Below, in pieces: positions 9,794-18,507 of a stretch of DNA of 59,779 nt; within the stretch, counting starts at the first letter, position 1, and every line of letters starts with the position of its first letter. The translations under genes were made by a program, and so were the position numbers. This DNA comes from an uncultured Burkholderiales bacterium (GTDB lineage: Bacteria > Pseudomonadota > Gammaproteobacteria > Burkholderiales > Casimicrobiaceae). Below the pieces are notes generated by a model. It ran no database searches. It saw only the letters and a list, made by a program, of their open reading frames with translations, and was not told the DNA's origin. The stretch spans positions 1-59,779 of the forward strand of contig CALDYQ010000017.1 of NCBI GenBank assembly GCA_937944385.1, in the 5' to 3' direction.

Positions 9794-11596
9794 ATGAGTC
9801 GCGGCCATCGCTCCATCCTGGCGCACGCGGCGTTGGCTTGGCTCGCCCCGTCGCTCGCGGTGTTCGCGCAGACGGGGGTGCGGCCGGAGCCGCCGCTCAT
9901 TGAGTTGCGTGCGGGCTGCCGTCTGAGCGGTCTGCCGTTGCGGCCGGCGCTCTCCGTGTCCTGGATCGGTGCCTGCCGGGATGGCAACGCAGAAGGTGCG
10001 GGCGAAGTCTTCGGTTTCGTCGCCGGCCGCCCGGTGTTCATCCTGCGGGGTGAGTTCGCCGGTGGCATGTTGCTTCGGCAGGACGCGCTGAGAGATTGCA
10101 CCGTGGAAAGTTGTGCGGATGACATTCCGCCCGCGATGCTGTCGCGCCATCTGCGTGAAACGGAAGCCGAGCGCGCGGCGGCGGCGGCCGCTGCAGCACC
10201 GGCGGTTGCCGCGCCAACCCCCTTGCCATCGGCCGCAGCGGCGACCGCGGCACCCGGATCGCCGCCTCTGCAGACTGGACAGCTGCCCGTGCAGCCCGCG
10301 GTTGCGGCGGTCGTGCCACCGGCGACGCCAGCCGCTCCAGCGGCTGCCAGCGCGGTGCCGGAGCGTGAAATCCGCGTGGCGAATGCGCTGTTCAGCGGGC
10401 GGTTCACCACGGATCCGCGCGACAGCACGATCAGCGGCGAAGGGCGTGTCGACTACAGCGACGGCGCGCGCTACGAGGGCGCCATCGTGCGGGGTATCAA
10501 GGTGGGCCGCGGGACCTACCGCTGGCCCAACGGCATGCAGTACCAAGGCGAGTGGCGTGACGACCAGCCCGATGGCCAAGGGACGCTCGCTTACCCGAAC
10601 GGCGATGTCTACGAGGGCGCCTTCGTGCGGGGTGAGCGCATCGGCCGCGGCATCCTGAGGCAAGCGAACGGTGATGTCTACGAAGGCGAGTGGGTCAATG
10701 GACAGCGCCAGGGAAGCGGTGTGGCCACGTTCGCCAACGGCCAGCGGTACGACGGCCAGTGGCGAGCCGACCGCAAGGAAGGCCGGGGCGTGATGATCTT
10801 CCCGGACGGCAGCCGCTACGAAGGGGATTGGCGCGAGGATCGTGCCGTGGGTCAGGGTGACATCCTGTTTCCTTCGGGGGATGCGTACACCGGGGAGGTC
10901 AGGGACGGTTTGCCGCATGGCCGGGGCATCTACCGCTGGGGATCGGGTGACCGGTTCGAAGGCGAGTTCGAAAACGGCAAACCCACCGAACGCGGCAAGA
11001 CCTTCTTCGCCTTCGACGTACCCCAGCCCGCGGCACCGGCAGAGCCGACACAGCTGAACACGACACCGCTGCCGGCAGCCCCAGCACCGATCGCCGTGGA
11101 CGATGCTGCCGTTCGGAAGGCCCAATGCTTCACCGCGTTCAACGCGGCGAACACGCAGGCGGCGCTGCGTCGCTTCCTCGAGCAGTTTCCGGACGACGAA
11201 TGCCAGCGCCATCCGATCGCTCGCCAGAAGCTCGCGGCGCTGGTCGAACGGGAGCGGGCGGCGAGTCGTGCCGTGGAGGAACGCCAGGCGCTCGCGCGAT
11301 CCTTCATCGGGGCCACTGTCGCATTCACGCAGGATTTTCCGTTTTGTGTTGTGGGTAGTGGCGCGGATTGCCAGCGCGTCACTTACACCTTCAACGTGAC
11401 GGCGAAGATTCGGGACATCGATGTGCAACGCAGGACTGCGACGGTTCAGGTGGCGGATGCCACGTCCCTCGGCCAGCGGGGCACGCCCAGCCCGTTGTTT
11501 GCACAGGGGCGGGCGGCGGCCACCGAGGCCTTCCGCGCCCGCGTGGTCGGCTCGACGCAGACCCGGACGCTCGCCGAGATCGGTCTGGCGTTCTGA
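9794..11596 (+). CDS. Exported MORN-repeat protein at the head of the T6SS kinase module
   Basis: About 600 residues. The start at 9794 gives a signal peptide (hydrophobic ILAHAALAWLAPSLAVFA, likely cut after AVFA); an earlier start at 9758 would add 12 residues. After a Cys-containing N-terminal region and an Ala/Pro-rich linker, residues ~226-400 hold eight consecutive 23-residue MORN units, for example YQGEWRDDQPDGQGTLAYP. A further ~190 residues include CFTAFNAANTQAALRRFLEQ, which looks like a short TPR-type helix pair. MORN repeats form beta-hairpin ladders that bind lipids or proteins. Its place before two transmembrane kinases suggests a periplasmic partner or sensor for them; this is inference. 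Confidence 0.8.
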   Translation: MSRGHRSILAHAALAWLAPSLAVFAQTGVRPEPPLIELRAGCRLSGLPLRPALSVSWIGACRDGNAEGAGEVFGFVAGRPVFILRGEFAGGMLLRQDALRDCTVESCADDIPPAMLSRHLRETEAERAAAAAAAAPAVAAPTPLPSAAAATAAPGSPPLQTGQLPVQPAVAAVVPPATPAAPAAASAVPEREIRVANALFSGRFTTDPRDSTISGEGRVDYSDGARYEGAIVRGIKVGRGTYRWPNGMQYQGEWRDDQPDGQGTLAYPNGDVYEGAFVRGERIGRGILRQANGDVYEGEWVNGQRQGSGVATFANGQRYDGQWRADRKEGRGVMIFPDGSRYEGDWREDRAVGQGDILFPSGDAYTGEVRDGLPHGRGIYRWGSGDRFEGEFENGKPTERGKTFFAFDVPQPAAPAEPTQLNTTPLPAAPAPIAVDDAAVRKAQCFTAFNAANTQAALRRFLEQFPDDECQRHPIARQKLAALVERERAASRAVEERQALARSFIGATVAFTQDFPFCVVGSGADCQRVTYTFNVTAKIRDIDVQRRTATVQVADATSLGQRGTPSPLFAQGRAAATEAFRARVVGSTQTRTLAEIGLAF

Positions 11597-11621
11597 GGCC
11601 AGCCACAGTCGCTATTTCACG

Positions 11622-11641
11622 TTGACGCTGTGTCACGGCAG
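11622..11641 (+). promoter_or_regulatory. Weak GTNACG direct repeat before kinase 1
   Basis: TTGACGCTGT followed directly by GTCACGGCAG gives two NTNACG half-sites 10 bp apart, in the 129-bp gap 85 bp upstream of the kinase start. It is a weaker version of the repeats upstream of tssA and hcp. The first half-site alone also resembles a -35 hexamer, so alternative readings are possible. Confidence 0.35.
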
Positions 11642-11725
11642 GACGCGCCAGGGGCGTCCCGTGCCCACGGATGACCCCCGAAAGCTGCTAACGTTTCGAG
11701 TGCAGTCAGCGCAGCGAGAGCCCCT

Positions 11726-13270
11726 TTGAGCGAAGACAAGAACACCCTGCTTGCCGCCCACGCCAATTGCCTGCCGATCGGCACGCGGCTCGCGGATTTC
11801 GAGGTCACCGGCGTCATCGGCGAAGGCGGCTTTGGCATCGTCTATCTCGCCCGCGATCTCAATCTCGATCGCACGGTGGCCATCAAGGAGTTCATGCCCG
11901 CGGCCTTTGCGGGGCGCGTCGATGGCGTGCGCGTGGCGGTGCGCGCGGAAAACCACCGCGCCACGTTCGAGGCGGGGCTGCGCAGCTTCATCAATGAAGC
12001 GAAGATGCTCGCGAAGTTCGCGCATCCGGCGCTGCTCGAGGTCTACCGCTTCTGGGAAGGCAACGGTACCGCCTACATGATGATGCGCTACTACCAGGGG
12101 CGCACGCTCCGGAAGGCGATCGACGAGACGCCGGGCGGTTTCTCCGAAGCGGAAATCGCGCACATCATGGGGCCGATCTTCGATGCGCTCGAGATGCTCC
12201 ATCGAGATCAGGTCTTTCATCGCGACATCGCCCCGGACAACATCATGCTGGCGGACGGGCGCTCGGTGTTGCTCGACTTCGGCTCGGCGCGGCGCATCAT
12301 CGGGGATGCGACCCAGGCGCTCACCACGGTTCTGAAACCCGGCTACGCGCCGATCGAGCAGTACTCCGACGACGGCTCCATGAAGCAGGGCGCCTGGACC
12401 GACGTCTACGCACTCGGCGGGGTGCTCTATCACATGGCCACCGGCAAGGCCCCGCTGCAGGCGGTATCCCGCCTGCTGTCCGATCCGCTGCCCACGATTG
12501 CCACGGTCGCGGGCGATCGTTACTCGCCGGGTTTCTCGGCGGCCGTCGCCAAGGCGATGAGCGTGCACATCGCGAACCGCTTCCAGTCGGTGACCGAGTT
12601 CCGCGAGGCGCTCGGCTGGAACGTGGGCCTCGCGCCGCGGGTCATGACCCAACCGCCCCAGGTATGGCTGGAGCCTGAGCGGGCGGGTGCGGTGTCGAAG
12701 ACCGACCCGGTGACCGCAGGCGGGGCCGCCGCAGGTCGTGCCGCGGCCGCTTTGGCCGACGCCGCACCGAGCAAGACGGCCAACCGAACGTCGAACACGC
12801 CGCTGGCCATCGGCATCGGTGCGGGTGTGATCGCTGCCCTCGCGATCGGCGGTTGGGCTCTGTTCGGACGATCGCTCTCGACCCTACCGGCCAATCCGGC
12901 TGCGCCGCCTGTGGCGCAAACCGCGCCGGCGCCGGCTCCAGCACCGTCACCGGCTCCGGCCCCGGCGCCCGCGCCTGCACCGGCGGCCGCGCAGACCCCG
13001 GCGCCGACGCCCGCGCCCGCCTCGGGCGCGTCGAACGTTGCTGCGGCAGAAGCGCCCGTCGCTGCCGAGGGCGGCGTGCGGTTCGATGTCCGACCTCCGG
13101 CGCGGATCGACATCAACGGCATCACGCGCGGCTTGTCTTCCTCGATGGGCGAGGTCAAGCTACCTGTCGGCAAGCATCAGATCGACATCATCGCGCCAGG
13201 ACAGCCGCCGGTTTCCAAAACGATCGAGGTCACGGCCGGTTCGAGCCAGGTCGTGCGCCACGCTTTCTGA
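11726..13270 (+). CDS. Membrane-spanning Ser/Thr protein kinase 1 (PpkA-like) with PEGA-like tail
   Basis: A 514-residue kinase. The cytoplasmic kinase domain (~23-300) shows the glycine loop GEGGFGIVY, Lys54 in VAIKEF, the catalytic loop HRDIAPDN (165-172) and DFG at 184-186. The usual Lys of HRDxKPxN is Ala here. One membrane span (~358-380) leads to a Pro/Ala-rich linker (~387-432) and a PEGA-like domain (~450-514: INGITRG, LPVGKH). It starts at TTG, preceded by GAGAG. PpkA-type kinases phosphorylate the FHA protein to switch on T6SS assembly. Kinase 2 follows 27 bp later. A periplasmic tail suggests it senses an envelope signal. Confidence 0.92.
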   Translation: MSEDKNTLLAAHANCLPIGTRLADFEVTGVIGEGGFGIVYLARDLNLDRTVAIKEFMPAAFAGRVDGVRVAVRAENHRATFEAGLRSFINEAKMLAKFAHPALLEVYRFWEGNGTAYMMMRYYQGRTLRKAIDETPGGFSEAEIAHIMGPIFDALEMLHRDQVFHRDIAPDNIMLADGRSVLLDFGSARRIIGDATQALTTVLKPGYAPIEQYSDDGSMKQGAWTDVYALGGVLYHMATGKAPLQAVSRLLSDPLPTIATVAGDRYSPGFSAAVAKAMSVHIANRFQSVTEFREALGWNVGLAPRVMTQPPQVWLEPERAGAVSKTDPVTAGGAAAGRAAAALADAAPSKTANRTSNTPLAIGIGAGVIAALAIGGWALFGRSLSTLPANPAAPPVAQTAPAPAPAPSPAPAPAPAPAPAAAQTPAPTPAPASGASNVAAAEAPVAAEGGVRFDVRPPARIDINGITRGLSSSMGEVKLPVGKHQIDIIAPGQPPVSKTIEVTAGSSQVVRHAF

Positions 13271-13297
13271 CGAGGTCTTCACCTCACCGAACGACGC

Positions 13298-15154
13298 ATG
13301 AACACACCGATGACCACAGCCTCCAGCGCACTTCCCGCGGGCACCCGTATCGGCGAGTTCGAAATCACCGGCGTGGTGGGCGAGGGTGGTTTCGGCATCG
13401 TCTATTCAGCGCGCGACACGACGCTCGATCGCATCGTCGCGGTCAAGGAATATCTTCCCGCCGCGTTTGCCAGCCGCACCGAGGGCGGCACGATCGAAGT
13501 CCGCTCCCCGGAACACGAAAAGACCTTCCGCGCGGGCCTCGCGAGCTTCATCAACGAAGCGAAGATGCTCGCGCGCTTCTCGCACCCGGGCCTGGTCGAG
13601 GTCTTCCGGTTCTGGGAGGGCAATGGCACCGCCTACATGGCGATGCGTTACTACCGGGGCGTGACGCTGCGCGAGACGATCCGCGCGACGCCCGAGGTGA
13701 TCACCGAGGACTGGCTCCGGCAGACGCTCGATCCAATCCTGCTCGCCCTCACCGAACTGCATCAGGAGCACTGCTTCCACCGCGACATCGCCCCGGACAA
13801 CATCATGGTGCTGCCGAACGGCCGTTCGGTGCTGATGGATTTCGGCGCGGCCCGGCGCATCATCGGCGGCATGACCCGCGCCCTGACGACGGTGCTCAAG
13901 CCGGGCTATGCGCCGATCGAGCAGTATTCCGATGACGGTTCCATGGCCCAAGGTGCGTGGACGGACATCTACGCGATCGGCGGGGTGCTCTATCACGCGA
14001 TGACCGGCAAGGTGCCCGTGCAGGCGATCTCGCGGATGATGACTGATCCGCTCAAGGACGTGGCTGCGATCGCGCGCGCCCCTTACTCCGAAAACCTCTG
14101 CCGCGTGGTGATGAAGTGCCTCGCGGTCATGCCGGAGCAGCGCTACCAAAGCATCGATGAGCTTCGTTCCGCGCTCGGCTGGGTGACCCCCGTGGTTGGC
14201 TCGACCGTCATCCTGCCCTCCGGGCGTGTGAACACCACGGTGGAGGCCCCCCCGCTTACTGCCTCCCCAACGAGCGCTGCACCCACAGCCGCTCCGGCGA
14301 CGAGTCTCGACCCCCTGGCCATCGGTCCAGGGGCGGGGGCGCCGGTCTCTGCAGCAAGCCCGGCCGCCGATGATCCGCTCGCGAGCCTGCTGGCTGGTGC
14401 GCCTGCTGCGCCTGCCCCATCCACCGCAACCGGACCGACCGACGATGACGCGACCGCGACCGGTCGCCGCCTGTCGACTCCGCTCAAGCGGTCGCCCAGT
14501 TCCGGCAAGGCGCCGGACGACGTCATCGCCGTGCCCGGCGGCACGGCGGCCTCCGCATCGTCGGCGGCAAAGGCTCCGTCGAGCGCCACCGCCATCGCCG
14601 TGGTGGGGGGGGTGCTCATCATCGCGCTGGCCGCAGGAGGCTACTTCCTGTTCAGCCGAAGCAAGCCCGCAGACACGACGGTGGCCGTTGCGCCCAAGGA
14701 CGTTCCTGCGCCCGAATCCGCGCCAGCTCCGCCGCCTGCCCCATCCGCCCCGTCCGCTTTCGAAGCCGCCAAGGAGGCGACCAAGGATCCGCTGCCTGCT
14801 CCGGCCGAGCAGCGCCCGCCCGAGCCACCGACTGGCGCGTCATCAGCCCCCGCTCCCGCAACGTCCGCGCCGACCACGTCACCGGCGGCCGATGCGCCCG
14901 GTGCGAGGGGCGCAGGCCCGACTGTTGCGCCGGCCCCGGCAACCGACACCGGTACGGTCCGTCTCGCAGTGACCAACGGGTGGGCCAACGTGTTCGTCAA
15001 TGGTGAGCAGCGTGGCACGGTCCCGCCGCTCACTTCGCTGACCCTGCCGCCCGGCAAGCACACGATCGAGTTGCGCAATCCGTCGGCGCCACCGGTGGTT
15101 CGGAGCGTCGATGTGCAGGCAGGAAAGTCAACAACGATCCGGCACAGTTTCTAG
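13298..15154 (+). CDS. Membrane-spanning Ser/Thr protein kinase 2 (PpkA-like) with PEGA domain
   Basis: A 618-residue paralogue of kinase 1. The kinase domain (~19-295) has GEGGFGIVYSA, Lys50, HRDIAPDN (161-168), DFG (181-183) and the activation-segment KPGYAPIEQYSDDGSM shared with kinase 1. A long cytoplasmic linker contains two DPLA-type motifs (338-346 and 359-368) and a Thr/Ser-rich basic patch near 385-400 that could be phosphorylated and read by an FHA domain. A span at ~432-453 is followed by a Pro/Ala-rich stretch and a clear PEGA domain (~553-618: VFVNGEQRG, LPPGKHTIEL). It is in operon with kinase 1 and the lipoprotein 8 bp downstream. Substrates are inferred to include TagH. Confidence 0.92.
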   Translation: MNTPMTTASSALPAGTRIGEFEITGVVGEGGFGIVYSARDTTLDRIVAVKEYLPAAFASRTEGGTIEVRSPEHEKTFRAGLASFINEAKMLARFSHPGLVEVFRFWEGNGTAYMAMRYYRGVTLRETIRATPEVITEDWLRQTLDPILLALTELHQEHCFHRDIAPDNIMVLPNGRSVLMDFGAARRIIGGMTRALTTVLKPGYAPIEQYSDDGSMAQGAWTDIYAIGGVLYHAMTGKVPVQAISRMMTDPLKDVAAIARAPYSENLCRVVMKCLAVMPEQRYQSIDELRSALGWVTPVVGSTVILPSGRVNTTVEAPPLTASPTSAAPTAAPATSLDPLAIGPGAGAPVSAASPAADDPLASLLAGAPAAPAPSTATGPTDDDATATGRRLSTPLKRSPSSGKAPDDVIAVPGGTAASASSAAKAPSSATAIAVVGGVLIIALAAGGYFLFSRSKPADTTVAVAPKDVPAPESAPAPPPAPSAPSAFEAAKEATKDPLPAPAEQRPPEPPTGASSAPAPATSAPTTSPAADAPGARGAGPTVAPAPATDTGTVRLAVTNGWANVFVNGEQRGTVPPLTSLTLPPGKHTIELRNPSAPPVVRSVDVQAGKSTTIRHSF

Positions 15155-15162
15155 GAGATTCC

Positions 15163-15696
15163 ATGTCAACGCCTGCACCCCGCCGTCGCCCGAATGCACT
15201 TGCGGTCGCACTTGCGGTCGCGGTTGCTGCGAGCCTCGTCGTGACTGCGTGTGCGCCACCGCCGCAGCCAACCGTCAATTACCCGCCGCCGCCCGCGCAG
15301 CCCACTCGCCCCCCGACACCGCCGGCGGAACCACCACCGCCACCGATAGCGGTTGCACCCGCGCCTGTCGTTCCTGCGCCGCCGCCCGAGCCTTCGGCGG
15401 CCGAGGTGGCCTTGAACACCGGTGTGGCCGCCTATGAGCGCGGCGAGTTCGCTCAGGCGATTCGCATCCTGACACCGCTGGGTAACGACACCTCGCTTTC
15501 CGTCGGGCAGCGACTCCGGGCTCTGAAGACCCTGGCTTTCGCGCAGTGCGTGTCCGGTGCGACGACGGCCTGCAGGAATTCCTTTGAGCGGGCGTTCCGG
15601 CTGGATGCCACCTTCGACCTCGCGCGAACCGAGCATGGCCATCCGGTCTGGGGACCGCAGTTCGAGCGCGCCCGCCGCGCCGTGCTGGGGCGGTAA
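15163..15696 (+). CDS. TssQ-family T6SS-associated lipoprotein
   Basis: A 177-residue protein with a signal peptide ending in the lipobox VVTAC (Cys30), then a Pro-rich linker of ~45 residues. The C-terminal domain (~82-177) contains GVAAYERGEFAQAIRIL and FDLARTEHGHPVWGP, the conserved region of TssQ-type lipoproteins annotated in Burkholderiales T6SS clusters. It probably sits in the outer membrane, facing the periplasm. Its exact role is not established. No TssJ gene is visible in the cluster, so this is the obvious lipoprotein candidate for the outer end of the TssLM complex; that is inference. Confidence 0.8.
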   Translation: MSTPAPRRRPNALAVALAVAVAASLVVTACAPPPQPTVNYPPPPAQPTRPPTPPAEPPPPPIAVAPAPVVPAPPPEPSAAEVALNTGVAAYERGEFAQAIRILTPLGNDTSLSVGQRLRALKTLAFAQCVSGATTACRNSFERAFRLDATFDLARTEHGHPVWGPQFERARRAVLGR

Positions 15697-15721
15697 GCGC
15701 AGCCGCCCCGGGGAGCCAAGC

Positions 15722-17677
15722 GTGACCAGCCTAACGCTGACCGTCGTGACCGTGGATGCACTTGCGCCGCAGGTGCCCATGGCTGCGACGTTCGGCGCGG
15801 AAGGCGGCACGCTCGGCCGCGACGAGTCGAGCACGCTCCCGCTCCCCGACAAGCATCGACGCGTGTCGCGGTTGCACGGAACCATCCGCTTCGATGGCTC
15901 GGTTGCGGTGCTGACCAATGCCAGCACCTCGCTGCCGATCATGGTGGGCGACCGTCAGCTCGACTACGGCGACACCCAGGAGCTCGGCGATGGCATGTAC
16001 GTCGAGCTCGGCCCCTATGTCCTCGTGGCGCACTACAACACGGCTGCAGCGCGAGAGGCGCGCGCTGCGCAGCTTGCGCCGCACGTTCCGGAAAACCCGC
16101 TGGCTGCGCGAACCGCGCCTGCGGCCATGGGAGCCGGGGATAGCGGAATGCCGATGCCAGCGGCGGTCACGGCGCCTGCGGTGATGCCGGCCCCCATCCT
16201 ACCCGATGCGGCGCTGGGCACCGGCGATCCGTTCGACGCCCTGCTCGCGGGTCTGGGCACGGCAAGCCCCACGGGTCCCGAGCCCAGCGGGCCCGTACCA
16301 AGCGCTCTGCCGGGTGCCCCGGCCGGTGGCCCGCTAGCGGGCTCACTCGCGCCCGTGACGGCGGATCCCCTTGCCGCGTTCGGCATTCCCGGGACGAGCC
16401 CGGCGATGGTTCCTCCGCCACCTGCGCCAATACTGCCGCCCGTCTCCCGCGCGTTCCAGACGCCCGCGGCACCGATCATCCCGGAGGACTTCAATCCTTT
16501 CGACCTGCCGTCGGAGGCGCCACGCAACGCGTTCGACCCGCTCGCGGAACTCGCCCCGCCACCCTCACCGGCACAGCTGGCGCTCGATGGCGGTGAGACG
16601 CCGCCGGTCGAATCGCTGTTTCCGCCCGCCGCGCCGACGCTGCGCGACCCGCTGCTCGATGCCTTCGGTTCCCCGTCTGCGGCAGCAGCACCGATGCCGC
16701 TTGCCGACGGTACGCTCGAGTCGTTGGTCCGGGCCAGCGGCCCGACCGATCCGCTTGCGCTGCTGACGGGAGCCGCGGAGCTTCAGCCTCAGGCCCCGGT
16801 GCCGGATCAGACGCCCGAGTATCGGGCCGCCTTCCAGCCTCCGCAGGCGATCGATCCGTTGGCCGCGTTGACTGGCGCCACGCCCGCCTCGATCCCCGGC
16901 GACCCCTTTGCCGATCTGCTCGGGGCGTCGGGTGGCAGTGCGTCGCCCGCCAAGCCGTCGCCGCATCCGGCGGAGCGTGTGTCTGCCGCAGCGCCGCCAC
17001 AGGGAGCAGCGTTCCTGCCGTCGGCTCAACCAGCCGCAGCGGTCACCCCGTCCGCTGCTGCCATCCCTCCAGCAAACGCCGATGCCCTGACTCGCGCGTT
17101 CATGGACGGCGCGGAGCTCGCGCCTGCAGCGCTGCCGAACGGCCTGACGCCGGAACACATGCGCATCATCGGCGGCCTGCTTCGCGCAGCGATCGGTGGC
17201 GCGATCGACATGCTCGCGGCCCGCGCCACGACCAAGCGGGAGTTGCAGGCCAGCGTGACCATCATCTCGGTCGAGGCGAACAACCCGCTCAAGTTCCTCC
17301 CGAATGCCGATGCGGCCTTGCAGCAATTGCTCGGCAAGAAGATGCCGGGCTTCATGCGTGCCGACGTGGCCATGCGCGACGCGTTCGACGACCTGCGCGC
17401 CCACGAGGTTGGCGTGATCGCCGGGACGCGGGCCGCGCTCGAGGAGGTGCTCGCCAAGTTCGACCCGGCGCGACTGGAGCAGCGGCTCGCGAAAGGCTCG
17501 GTGCTCGAGTCGGTTCTGCCTGCCGCGCGAAAGTCCAAGCTCTGGGACCAGTATGTTGCACTGTTCAGCCAGGTCCGGCGCGAGGCCGAGGACGATTTCC
17601 AGAGCGTCTTCGGTCGGGCATTCGTCGACGCCTATGAGAAGGAAACCCAGCGCATGAAGGGGAGGGGTCCGGGATGA
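15722..17677 (+). CDS. tagH: T6SS-associated FHA-domain protein TagH
   Basis: A 651-residue cytoplasmic scaffold. Residues ~1-105 are an FHA domain, which binds phosphothreonine (LGRDESSTLPL, HRRVSRLHGTI). Residues ~110-450 are a disordered Pro/Ala linker holding seven DP[LF]-type motifs. The C-terminal ~185 residues are the T6SS-specific FHA-associated domain (LRAAIGGAIDMLAARATTKR, NNPLKFLPNAD). In the threonine-phosphorylation pathway the phosphorylated FHA protein promotes assembly and TssH recruitment. The start is GTG 15722, preceded by GGGGAG; longer frames overlap the lipoprotein gene. It overlaps the phosphatase gene by ATGA. Confidence 0.92.
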   Translation: MTSLTLTVVTVDALAPQVPMAATFGAEGGTLGRDESSTLPLPDKHRRVSRLHGTIRFDGSVAVLTNASTSLPIMVGDRQLDYGDTQELGDGMYVELGPYVLVAHYNTAAAREARAAQLAPHVPENPLAARTAPAAMGAGDSGMPMPAAVTAPAVMPAPILPDAALGTGDPFDALLAGLGTASPTGPEPSGPVPSALPGAPAGGPLAGSLAPVTADPLAAFGIPGTSPAMVPPPPAPILPPVSRAFQTPAAPIIPEDFNPFDLPSEAPRNAFDPLAELAPPPSPAQLALDGGETPPVESLFPPAAPTLRDPLLDAFGSPSAAAAPMPLADGTLESLVRASGPTDPLALLTGAAELQPQAPVPDQTPEYRAAFQPPQAIDPLAALTGATPASIPGDPFADLLGASGGSASPAKPSPHPAERVSAAAPPQGAAFLPSAQPAAAVTPSAAAIPPANADALTRAFMDGAELAPAALPNGLTPEHMRIIGGLLRAAIGGAIDMLAARATTKRELQASVTIISVEANNPLKFLPNADAALQQLLGKKMPGFMRADVAMRDAFDDLRAHEVGVIAGTRAALEEVLAKFDPARLEQRLAKGSVLESVLPAARKSKLWDQYVALFSQVRREAEDDFQSVFGRAFVDAYEKETQRMKGRGPG

Positions 17678-18507
17678 GCTCGCCGATGAACCGGTCCACG
17701 GTGCTGCAACTGGCCTCATGCAGCTTTTCGCACGACGGCGGGCGCGACTACAACGAGGATGCGGTCGGCGACTGCAACGCCTTTGGCACCATTCGCCTGT
17801 TCATGCTGGCCGATGGCGCCGGCGGACAGGGCGGGGGCGACGTCGCAGCACGCACCGCCATCGCGGCCGCGGCCGCCGAGTTCTCGCGTCTGCCCGCCTT
17901 CAGCCGCGACACCCTCGCGCGCTGCCTCGAGGCGGCCGACCGTGCCATCACCGCGCGGCAGGGCGAGGGCGAGCGTCTCGCCCGCATGGCATCGACCTTC
18001 GTTGCGGCCATGGTCGATTGCCAGCGGCGACAGGCGCTCATCGCCAATCTGGGCGATTCGCGCTGTTACGTGTTCCGCGGCGAGCGTATCGTGGCGCAGA
18101 GCCATGACCACTCGCTCGTGCAGCGCTTCATCGATGCAGGCCTCTATCCGGCCGAGAAGCTCCGCGAGCATCCCAAGCGGAACGTGCTCTATGCCTCGCT
18201 GGGCGCCAATCTCGAGGATGTCGAGCCCTTCGTCTCGGTGGAGCCGCTCGCGCTCGAGGACGGCGACGGGATCCTGCTCTGCAGCGACGGGGTCTGGGAA
18301 CTGGTCGATGAAGCGACGCTCGGCCGACTGCACGCGCTGAGTTCCTCGGTGGAAGCCTGGCGCGATCTGCTGCTTTCGGCCGTCCGGGGCCGCATGGCGC
18401 CGGGGCACGACAACTTCTCGGCGCTTCTCGTACGAGCGCACGCAGTCGAGCGGGCGATGGACGATGATGATGAGCGTACCCTGCCGCCAAGCGTGGTGCT
18501 CGCCTGA
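17674..18507 (+). CDS. PP2C-family Ser/Thr phosphatase (PppA-like)
   Basis: A 277-residue PPM phosphatase with the metal-binding set intact: GRDYNEDA near residue 28, LADGAGGQGGGD, ASTFVAA, NLGDSR, LLCSDGVWELV and GHDNFSALLV. It opposes the kinases by dephosphorylating TagH or the kinases themselves, as PppA does in Pseudomonas. The ATGA overlap with tagH implies coupled translation. It ends the signalling module; a 392-bp gap follows before tssA. Confidence 0.93.
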   Translation: MSSPMNRSTVLQLASCSFSHDGGRDYNEDAVGDCNAFGTIRLFMLADGAGGQGGGDVAARTAIAAAAAEFSRLPAFSRDTLARCLEAADRAITARQGEGERLARMASTFVAAMVDCQRRQALIANLGDSRCYVFRGERIVAQSHDHSLVQRFIDAGLYPAEKLREHPKRNVLYASLGANLEDVEPFVSVEPLALEDGDGILLCSDGVWELVDEATLGRLHALSSSVEAWRDLLLSAVRGRMAPGHDNFSALLVRAHAVERAMDDDDERTLPPSVVLA

